Source: Trichosphaerium sp. ATCC 40318 (taxonomy: Eukaryota; Discosea; Flabellinia; Trichosidae). From it: DNA of 28,359 bases. Positions within the stretch are counted from its first letter, which is position 1. Every line of letters starts with the position of its first letter. Both the position numbers and the translations under genes were made by a program. Below the pieces are notes generated by a model. It was not told where the DNA came from, searched no databases, and saw only the letters and a list, made by a program, of their open reading frames with translations. The stretch is taken from contig JALMLS010000386.1 in NCBI GenBank assembly GCA_038496445.1, forward strand, positions 1 to 28,359. The letters are read 5' to 3'. This document shows positions 1-7,564 of this stretch, one piece after another.

Positions 1-190
1 TACGTTGATAGCGGTGCTACCAACGTTTACAGATGAATTTAATTTAACCGCCAAACGGCAGTATTCTATAGGGCGTAGTGGGCGTGTTTTTGATATAGCA
101 GCTCGTCCCTCCTGCTTTAAAGTTCTAGAATATAAAAATATTCTAACCGATACATTTTTAACAGATTCTATTGTGTACCGGTCGCAATAG
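1..190 (+). CDS. 3' end of an unidentified reading frame (partial)
   Basis: A frame open from the left edge runs about 62 codons to a TAG at 188-190. It may be the last exon of a gene that begins outside the window. No motif is recognisable: the peptide is mixed polar and hydrophobic with no signal peptide or membrane segment. No upstream context is available and the frame could be chance. The stretch 191-426 that follows shows no coding signal I can support and lies just ahead of the F-box gene start. Confidence 0.22.
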   Translation, partial: TLIAVLPTFTDEFNLTAKRQYSIGRSGRVFDIAARPSCFKVLEYKNILTDTFLTDSIVYRSQ

Positions 191-426
191 ATTGTAATAC
201 CATAATTACCGAGGGAGATAGAATTATTGAACGTTGAGCATGTTAATTTACTTGTCTGTATGTACGGAGAACTTCCATACACCAGCTCCAAGAGTACTAT
301 AAGGTTTGTCAACAACCAAATAGTATTAGACGTTGCATTCATCGTAAATAATTTTTTCCCCCTGAAGTAGAATTGTAGTAAATCTTGTGTACAAATAAAG
401 TCAATACCATAAACCACAGTCAAGTA

Positions 427-2415
427 ATGGAAGCGTACGACATCTTGGTATTGCGAAAGGTTGTTTTGGCACTTTAGACTTGGATCTAAGCCGTTTGTTT
501 AGAAAAAACAGGTTCTTGAAGATATATTGGCTTGGCGGGTCAGTAAACGACCTAATTTTGCGTCTGTATCTATATTGGAAGCATGTCAACAGTATGTGAA
601 GCTTATCGCTCGTTTTTTGTTCTCAAAGCTACAACAAACGCATTGGTTGCGTTTTTTGCGGTTTTACAGTTTTCTTGTGAATGGGGCAAACATTAAACCG
701 TTTGAACTTTTAGTGTTCATCAATACATCGTCTCTCACAATGACCCATTCGTATCACTCCGATACAAGAAGCGTGGATCCAATTCTACTAATGCCATCAC
801 TTCCATAAACGCCAAGGTGACGACATTCACTAACTTCACAGGTAATGAGTGAGATTCCAACAACTTCTCTGATGTTTGAAATAACCTTATTCCTTTGTTC
901 TTTAGAGCTCCCAACCGAGATTGTATGGCACGTGATAAGCTTTCTAGATGCCAAATGTATTCTTGCGATATCACAAACAGCAAAGCCGTATTCGAAGTAT
1001 TGCCAGAGTCAGTTCACGTGGCTATTCGAAGTCAGTAGAGTAAGTTGGGTCTATTTTTTGATACAATGTACTATTACCTGTTTGTGACTTACTGTTGATT
1101 ATCAAGAGCAGAGCTAGCACATATGCATTCTTAAACAAGTATTATAAAGCAGGTTTGAATCCATATACGGTTCAGAAGACACTCTCCAAGCGAAAGCACA
1201 CAAACCGCATGAAGAAAAGAATGAAACATCAAAACTTACCTGACCGAAAAATCTCCTCTATACTTAAAAGGGAAAAAAAACAGTATCAAATGGATGTCCT
1301 TTTCCTTGGAAACAATATACACATGTGCATGGGAGGTTTAGCAAGGTCAATAGTGGCACCAGACTTTTCTCCGTTCAAGAGATGCATTCAAAAATACACA
1401 CTTTCTGTTGCTTTGAAGGCATCAAAAGACAATCCTGAGGTATCGAAGAACACCTTTGTTAACTTACACCACAACTTACACTTACACCATAACTTACATG
1501 TGATACCTAGAGTAAATGTGCAGAGGTAATTAAGTCCTCAATTGCTCAAGAACTGATTGCTGAAGGCCTTGAAACAATTGATGTTGAAGATGATGAGCGA
1601 GCCAAATAGTACGGGTTTTTTGTCCTTTCTTGGATTGCTAACAATCTCAATGTGGTAGTTTCGAAGGAGCTGCTTCAATGATACTGGATAAAGAATACAC
1701 TGTGATACCAGAACATATTGAAAACATGTGTTGTACACTCCTACATACTGACAAACCTCTTGAATATATTAGTAATATGTCAAGTACTGATATGATGTAC
1801 AAGTGGAAAAAAAAAAAACTGTCACGTGATTGGTCTTTATATTTTTCCTAGGTTGACTATGTACCCTTCAATGTCTCACACACTATTCCAAAACGTCATA
1901 CAAGATAAACTTGCATACGGAAACGATTGTTTAATAATGTACAACATTGTACTTGGTGAATACCGTGTACATGACCCAATCTTCGGCACAAAACTACACA
2001 GATCAATACATGAGTACTCATTGTGGTGTAATATCCTTTATAAAACTAAAGGTTGTAGTATGGCTATATTTATCTACAAAGATGACCATATAGTACCTAG
2101 TGAGTTCTGTGAGAAGTTCCCAGATTGCCCTGAAGGTAATCCTTTACCCCTTTTCTATTTGAATTTTGAGATGGACCAAGCTCTTTAACTAACGCTTTCT
2201 TTCTAGACACAATGGACTCTATTTTTGAGTACCTACGGCTATTATTCACTTCTCATATGTATGAAGGAGCAGTCACAGATGAAGAGGGAAGCAGCACAAT
2301 GACTACAGCATACTCATATTTTCATTACTACTCAATTCTTCACTTCTCTGTCAACTTATGTGATGTTTTCAAAAGTGTGATGGTGTCCAGAGCTCTAGAT
2401 GTGGCTGGTTATTAA
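427..2415 (+). CDS. F-box protein, nine exons
   Basis: Reconstructed exons are 427-459, 512-591, 714-841, 906-1039, 1107-1439, 1511-1608, 1659-1802, 1852-2135 and 2207-2415. Every junction keeps phase and the product is 480 residues ending in TAA. Residues 81-115 carry an F-box core (ELPTEIVWHVISFLDAKC, then an ILAISQTAK helix), the Skp1-binding part of SCF ubiquitin ligases. About 360 residues follow in no family I recognise; they include a Lys/Arg-rich stretch near residues 150-180, a likely substrate-recognition region. The first intron is the least certain: the donor could be GTATTG at 448 instead of GTTGTT at 460, both in phase. Introns are about 50-120 nt, with branch-like GCTAAC and CTAACG near 3' ends. 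An AATAAA lies near 2491. The F-box is seen; ligase membership is inferred. Confidence 0.66.
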
Positions 2416-4195
2416 GGCATTGCGAATAACAAAGTACCTAGGCTTTGGGTGGATTTTTGACTTGATCAGCGCCAGTACTTGTGTATAAGTTTAATAAAAA
2501 ATGGTTAGTTTAACTTGCATTGTGAAAAAAGTAAGCAGTTTGGCAAAAAACTTAAGTACGCATTTTACGTCTTAAAATTTTATTCGTACATAGCTTTTCC
2601 CTTTGAAATTATGTCTGTGTTTAGACCACATCCTCAATCAACCAACCTGAGACAGCTAGATGATCTTTGGGAGGAAAGGAACATATCTGTCCCTGACAGA
2701 TAGCTTGAGCGCAGAGCGAGCATCTGGGATTTATTTACAACACAATGTCAAATAAAAAAATCGAAAAAGGGACCACATATGTGAGTTTAAGAAAAGGACA
2801 CTGGGATATTTTTTATACAACCATGAGGGTGAGGTGGGTGATTTCTGCTTGCTATCCTGTTGCTGTCGTGATAAGGTTGCGAGTTGGTCTTAGTCCTTCG
2901 TATTCAAATGATAATGCACTGCTGGAAAACTCCCAGTTTAGGCTTTCGTTTACACATAGAAGTATTGGGCGCTATTAACATTTACGCATTATCCTTTGGA
3001 ATCCCACAAAAAAGTTGGTCATGTTCTAATGTACAACTCTATTTCTCAACCTTCTTGGTTTATATATTTACAAGTAATCCACGTATCAGTGCCTGTAGGT
3101 ATATAACGGCTTGATTTTTCTCTTCGGACATATCACGCGTTCATAATCAGCAAGTTGAGAACAACTATTTTCTAACAAAAAAAGTCTCACCTTTTCTTGA
3201 TAGCATTTTGTAAATACTTGCCATTGATAAAAACCAGAGACTTGCTATGAATCACGAATTCCTCGACTACTTACTGTCGTTGTTTGATGCTCTATTTATT
3301 GCTACTACAAATCAACAAAGCAACCTATAGTATGGGCCTATTTTAAGGCACTTTGGCGTTTGCAAGCGAGAGCAAACTACCAGTACAGTGCTACTAAAAG
3401 GTAGCGTAAGTAGAGAGGTAGTGTATGTAGTATTTCTATATTGACTGTACATTTTTCTAGCTCGCATTTTTTGATTGACGCTGGGTTTTAATAGGTTACA
3501 CACTTGCCAAGGCCTTCAACACCTCATCTAGTACATCTGTACATAATAAAGCAATCACAAAAATAAACCACAAGCCAGCTTTGACTCTTTTTAAGTACAA
3601 TTGACAAACGCTCTTCCCACCAATGAAAAAAACTTCCTGACAATACAGAACGTGTGTACACTATATTAGAGTATGACAGGACCTTATGCGACATACCACG
3701 CATTTTGTCGAATTATTGTTTAGCCTAGGTGCTTTCTCATGTGATACATTCACATTGTGCTAGTCAACTCTGTATGTTTTGCACGATTCACCCTTTGCTT
3801 GATTAACATAATTATACATACTGTGGTGCATACTATCCGTGGAATGTAAATAAAAGCAATGCCATTGTAAGTTGACAATTAAGATTGGGTTATAGCGCTC
3901 AAATAGGCGTTGGTCTCTTTTGTATGTCCAAAGTTACTACATACTCTACGTGCTACAAAAAGATACAACCTTTTTTGCAGATGTTGTTACATTCCTTAAT
4001 ACAACAGGCAGCTGACGTTGTTCGCTGTACCAGTTTTGGCTTATTTCAACAGGCAACCTTTGCCTTAGGTTTGTGGTCCTCGTGTACAGTCGTGAGAGTC
4101 GTGTAGTTTCGTGTTATGTGAAATCGGGATTACATCGGACAAACTCTTGAAAAACTCTCTACACCTTTTCACTCAAAAAATTATTATCACTCACA
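2416..4195. other. intergenic stretch, no supportable gene
   Basis: AT-rich sequence after the F-box gene. Short open frames at 2515-2703 and 2745-2978 (+) show no domain, and I could not extend them by plausible splicing. The last 100 bases before 4196 should hold the promoter and leader of the cysteine-rich protein gene. I see no tRNA, repeat array or mobile element. Confidence 0.4.
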
Positions 4196-4593
4196 ATGAG
4201 CAACTTATCTTTACCTACGCTATCCTTGGCTATTCTTTTTGTAGTCTTTATGTTCGCATGTCCTGTATCAGGAAATGACGAAGAGGCAGAAGCGTGCATA
4301 GGCAAATGGTGTTCAAGGCTGTATGAAAAAACTGAGGGAGGTTCGGGAACTTTTTGCTCTGACATTTGGGGATCTTGCCCTAAAACGAGTTATGACGGCG
4401 TATGCACTTTTCCATTGTCTACGCTGTTCAACTTTCGACTCACTTCTAAGTATAGTATGACCACATATCAGGCAAGAAAAACTGCGGTAAACGATGCAAT
4501 CAGAGAACACCTAGTGCTGGAAGATGTAATACTTATAATGGTTTCATGACGATTGGTACTAATGCGAAAGTATCCCGCTATAGATGTGATTAA
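4196..4593 (+). CDS. small secreted cysteine-rich protein, two exons
   Basis: Exon 1 is 4196-4399 and exon 2 is 4456-4593. The intron at 4400-4455 starts GTATGC and ends TATAG. The product is 113 residues ending in TAA. Residues 1-26 are a textbook signal peptide: polar start, long hydrophobic core, then Pro-Val-Ser-Gly before an acidic mature end. The mature part carries eight cysteines, including CIGKWC in exon 1 and NCGKRC in exon 2, so four disulfides are possible. Without splicing the frame also stays open to 4549, but that version adds hydrophobic sequence and loses the cysteine-rich tail, so the spliced model is preferred. I do not recognise the family. It could be an effector, a lectin-like or a defence peptide; no function is claimed. 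Confidence 0.6.
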
Positions 4594-5049
4594 GCGAGTG
4601 TATATCTATATAGTAACCACATGCATGTTGTATGTGACTTGCTATCTCAGTGCTAGTGTTAAGCAAACTATAAATAAATTGATTTTTTGTTGGCATTTTA
4701 TTTTAGAAGCCTTTCAACCCATTGAGTCAAGTTTTGAATTATCACGTGTTACTATGATAAAACAGCTAGGCAAACGTATGACGCGTGTAAATGCAGATAC
4801 GTATGTTATTGCAATATCACATGCCTTGTAATTAATATTGTCCGTATCATTCAAGTTTGCAAAACTGTGCAAATTTTTTGTTGTTTGTGGCTGTTGGTTT
4901 TCGTGTTTAGTCAGATCTGACAGTCTTGCAAGTTATGTTAGTTCTTACAGAAATAGCAGATACAACGTTTGAAATGTGATTTAGTTGACAGCAAAAACTG
5001 ACAAGATATTACGGGTCTGATAGTTCTTGCAATATCTTACACTTTGATA
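4594..5049. other. 3' flank and spacer, nothing clear
   Basis: Contains a TAAATAAAT polyadenylation-like signal near 4671 that could serve the upstream secreted-protein gene. The similar phrases TCTGACAGTCTTGCAAG near 4915 and TCTGATAGTTCTTGCAA near 5015 may be decayed leucine-rich-repeat units that continue into 5050-5245. No gene is supportable. Confidence 0.35.
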
Positions 5050-5245
5050 GGTGTACATTAGATTGATTTATCAAACAGATTATGGCATTGCATCATTGGC
5101 AGGTGCACATAAGATTAATTTGTCAAACACAAATGTAATAGATGAAGGCTTAAAGGTATTGGCAGGTGTACATACTATTTGCTTGCGGTCTTGTAAATCA
5201 ATAACAGATGCAGGTTTAAGAACACTTGCGCTCACAGGCTTATAG
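5050..5245 (+). pseudogene. leucine-rich-repeat fragment, degenerate
   Basis: A frame of about 64 codons contains two or three LRR units of about 21 residues, each starting Gly-(Val/Ala)-His. The last two follow the plan G-x-H-x-(I)-x-L-x-x-x-x-x-I-(T/x)-D-x-G-L-(K/R)-x-L-A, as in ITDAGLRTLA. The repeat starts are visible as GGTGTACAT near 5050, GGTGCACAT near 5101 and GGTGTACAT near 5164, giving a DNA period of about 63 bp for the last full unit. The first unit is shortened. There is no convincing start codon and no F-box partner domain, so this looks like a remnant of a longer LRR protein rather than a gene. Such repeats bind proteins; nothing more specific can be said. Confidence 0.5.
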
Positions 5246-6065
5246 CATCTCATTGTCCAAAGGAGCAATAGCAGAAGACAAAGGAGTCAAAGAAGAATTG
5301 ACACATAGATACTAGTTTCATGGCTGTACATGTGTTTTACTCCGTTACAAACGTTTGGGTAAACTTCAGTTGACTTCGTATAAAACAACAACTACCGACA
5401 AAGCTTAAACAACATGGCGAGCAGCAATCACCCACATCCCACCCAAAAATTTCCTTTTCAATTTGTTTTCAAAACTGCAACAACCTTTCTTTTATTTTCC
5501 AAGTGTTCTTGTATCATATAACAAATGCTTGGCACTGTGCTAGAGCCACAAGATATTTTGCCTTCCTCCCAACATCGTCTTAGTTAGTATTCCTTGGTTA
5601 GTTGATAGAAGAAAGTCAACTGAGAGTGTTAGAACTGTAACAGCTGATTGGTGGTAGAGTAGTTACGACTTCTGTTTAGGAATAATGAACAGTCCTAATA
5701 AAGCTAGCAGTAGTTTACTTTTGAATTAGCTTACAACATTTTGGGCCAAGTTTGTAGCTTCGCGTTTTTGGTTATTAGAGGAATTATATCTTGTATGCAA
5801 TTAATGGTATGTAATTGTTGGTTAGATGTCTTTGAATAAAAATACACATAACCGCTTCAAATACACGTGGTAATCCAGTGTTTATTTGACATTTGATACA
5901 TCATGTATAGTATGATTGTGCTAGCAATGTTAGTTTTAAGCAAAAACCACTTTGAAGTTGGACAGCGTGTGTTGATCGAACACGTGCTTTTTTTTATTTT
6001 TGGTGCATTGGACATTTTTCTTCATTGAAAAAAATTTAGGTAGGGGTTGGTTGAGATTATTATAG
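5246..6065. other. spacer upstream of the U2-like gene
   Basis: No coding signal. The last 60 bases before 6066 should contain the snRNA promoter, but I cannot identify a proximal sequence element with confidence. Two CACGTG palindromes lie near 5872 and 5983. Short A/T runs occur throughout. Confidence 0.35.
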
Positions 6066-6255
6066 GCCACTTCTCGGCCTATTGGCTAAAATCAAGTGGT
6101 GTATCTGTTCTCAGCAGTTTAAACGCTGTTGGTGTTATTCCTACCAAAGCACGAAACCGTTTATGCTAATTTTTTATTTTGGGCTTCTTGGACCGTTGCA
6201 GGCTTGCCTGTTTTTACAAATCCTTATTGCAATTCTACATGGTGTTGCACTACCC
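6066..6255 (+). ncRNA. U2 spliceosomal snRNA-like gene with altered branch-site-pairing sequence
   Basis: About 190 nt, as expected for U2 (188 nt in human). The 5' part carries the hallmark CTTCTCGGCC-TATTGGCTAAAATCAAGTG. Stem I is perfect (CACTT 6068-6072 with AAGTG 6094-6098). Stem IIa is CAGC 6112-6115 with GCTG 6125-6128, and stem IIb is TTGGT 6129-6133 with ACCAA 6143-6147. A U-rich Sm-type site ending in TTTTGG lies at 6168-6183. Stem III is CAGGC-TT-GCCTG near 6199-6210, keeping the UU loop of the family. A TATTGCAATTC loop typical of stem IV sits near 6225. Several stems differ in sequence from familiar U2s yet still pair. The branch-site-pairing hexamer, nearly universally GUAGUA, reads GGTGTA at 6098-6103. 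It may be a variant gene or a recent pseudogene. Confidence 0.85.
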
Positions 6256-6415
6256 GCCATTCAAGGTCAACCATATCTCTTTAAAACAAGAAAAAAACTA
6301 AAGACTTAAACAACATTCAATGAAGCAGGCTTCATATTGTGGAGTATTGTTTCTGTTTTGTTCAACGTGTAACAATAAGGGGGAGCATCAAGTTTTCTTC
6401 CTATGCTGATTTATT
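6256..6415. other. spacer between the U2-like gene and the LINE
   Basis: Unremarkable AT-rich sequence. I see no coding region and no clear snRNA 3'-end signal. It is the intact flank into which the LINE inserted; the target-site duplication begins at 6416. Confidence 0.35.
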
Positions 6416-6433
6416 ACAATTTTGTTACTTTGC
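6416..6433. repeat. target-site duplication, left copy
   Basis: ACAATTTTGTTACTTTGC, 18 bp, is identical to 12507-12524. It directly abuts the T run that is the complement of the LINE poly(A) tail, as expected for target-primed reverse transcription. Confidence 0.95.
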
Positions 6434-6460
6434 TTTTTTTTTTTTAGAATAAGAGGCAGC

Positions 6461-6480
6461 GCGCTAGCGCCTACTTTATT
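6461..6480 (-). terminator. LINE 3'-end signals: palindrome and AATAAA
   Basis: On the minus strand AATAAA (6480-6475) lies about 30 nt before the A tail. The 10-bp palindrome GCGCTAGCGC (6461-6470) sits between them. This is consistent with cleavage and polyadenylation of the element RNA at about 6446. Confidence 0.55.
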
Positions 6481-6683
6481 ACATATAGATTTGTTACATT
6501 GTATTGGTTACATAATTTAGATAAATTTAAAAATAAATTCATTGTGCAATAAGTTCTTTCTCAACAGTATACTGACTCAATATATAGATAAAATCATTAG
6601 GTGTGAATAAGAAAATGATTAAACGGAAAGAGAAAAAGAAAGAAAAAAGGGGGGTTGGGGGGGAATTAAAAACATAACCTTTG

Positions 6684-6755
6684 AGGGCCTATAGGGGCAA
6701 AATAGTTGGAGGGCCTATAGGGGCAAATTAGTTCAAGGACCTATAGGGGTGAAAT
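6684..6755. repeat. 26-bp repeat, three copies, in the LINE 3' region
   Basis: CCTATAGGGG recurs at 6688, 6714 and 6740, exactly 26 bp apart, within longer similar units (GG-CCTATAGGGG-CAAA-TAGTT). The third copy is the most diverged. They lie downstream of the HNH fragment on the element sense strand. Short 3' repeats occur in some LINEs, where they may help RT recognise its own RNA; that role here is inference. Confidence 0.85.
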
Positions 6756-6769
6756 CAAATGTTTATTTT

Positions 6770-7150
6770 TTAGAGCAAACATTTTGGAAGTACAATGCCT
6801 TTGAAGTTGTGGCCACTACAACTGCCATTGATGACACACATATTTCTCTCATTGTTGATAGCACTCGGTTCAAAGGTCATATGCTTAGCATCAATGCATT
6901 CTTTTTCATGGCAGCGGTGGCTGAGGTCAACAATGCTTCTACTCAAACCAGACCAAACAACATATTTTTCATCACCAGAAAAACCTTCCTGCTCAGTATA
7001 GACAGTGATTCCAGCAACACAGTATCTTGCCAAATGCCCTGTCTTGAAATACTTGCCACCAATCTTGGCCCTGGGATAGCCGGAACAGTCTAGTTTCTTG
7101 TTTGCAGTGAGTACTAGACATCCACTATCTAAATGAGTAAAAGTAATTAG
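6770..7150 (-). pseudogene. HNH/His-Me-finger endonuclease fragment inside the LINE 3' region
   Basis: A frame open from 7150 to TAA at 6770-6772 lacks an upstream ATG but holds about 115 codons of clear protein. It contains a GYPRAKIGGKYFKTGHLARY segment, then LSHRCHEKECIDAKHM, FEPSAINNERNMC, GSCSGHNFKG and a final PKC. This matches the zinc-binding-loop His-Me finger nucleases (I-PpoI-like and related HNH proteins): His-Cys-His cluster, downstream Asn and paired Cys/His zinc ligands. The family cuts DNA using a beta-beta-metal fold. A possible acceptor CATTTAG just before 7128 could mean the 5' part lay in another exon. It is on the LINE sense strand, between ORF2 and the poly(A) tail, so it moved with the element. 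It is either captured host sequence or a decayed accessory ORF. Family assignment is fairly firm; activity is unlikely without a start. Confidence 0.65.
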
Positions 7151-7267
7151 TCAAACTTATTAAATCATTCGAGGTCCTATTCCCCCCCAAGAAAGAAAAG
7201 AATAATATTAAATTAAGGACTACACACTAGGTGCGGTGCCTCAGTATAGGGAGCGCAAACGGCTCCA

Positions 7268-7284
7268 AATTTGCGAAGCAAATT
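7268..7284. promoter_or_regulatory. perfect hairpin in the LINE 3' region
   Basis: AATTTGC-GAA-GCAAATT is a 7-bp stem with a 3-nt loop, just after the in-frame ORF2 extension. GC-rich flanks (near 7235-7300) may extend the structure. It could be a 3' element recognised by the reverse transcriptase or the end of an older, shorter 3' UTR. Confidence 0.4.
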
Positions 7285-7306
7285 AGGAGGGAACGCGACC
7301 TTAAAA

Positions 7307-7564
7307 CTATTGATTATAAACAGAACCTAATCTATGAACTGGTTTTGATATTCTTCTATCGTTAGTAGGTTGTAAAAATTTACTTAAAATTATAGTACCA
7401 TCAGGTAATATTTCATCTATTCCACTACCCACGACAAACGCTGGTGTATTCATCTGTAATCTTCGTAAGCTGTTTTGTTCTGATAATACATCCTTATAGT
7501 CCATCTGAACATGACATTTGTATCTATCAGTTGTCCATCTACTAGTCGTTTCACTTTTGTACAT
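7307..7564 (-). CDS. in-frame extension of LINE ORF2 after a TGA codon
   Basis: Immediately after the ORF2 TGA (7565-7567), the same frame continues with ATG and stays open for 85 codons to TAG at 7307-7309. It could be the original C-terminus cut off by a recent nonsense change, a readthrough extension, or a chance frame. The peptide has a hydrophilic start and a segment VVGSGIDEILPDGTIILSKF that reads like ordinary protein. No domain is recognised. Intact copies of this family elsewhere in the genome would tell which. Confidence 0.4.
   Translation of the reverse strand: MYKSETTSRWTTDRYKCHVQMDYKDVLSEQNSLRRLQMNTPAFVVGSGIDEILPDGTIILSKFLQPTNDRRISKPVHRLGSVYNQ

Noticed and set aside
845-1087. 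F-box protein starting at ATG 845 as a separate short gene
   Set aside because: 845-905 lies in an intron (donor GTAATG at 842, acceptor TTTAG at 905). The upstream exons join in frame and give a longer coherent protein.
1150-1165. GGTTTGAATCC, like a tRNA T-arm
   Set aside because: No acceptor stem, D-arm or anticodon arm can be drawn around it, and it lies inside the F-box coding exon.
6066-6309. Open reading frame across the U2-like gene (75 codons)
   Set aside because: The sequence is explained by U2 stems and motifs. The frame has no protein features.
6749-7093. Plus-strand open frame of 114 codons
   Set aside because: It is antisense to the HNH-like frame on the minus strand, which has clear family motifs, and it has none of its own.
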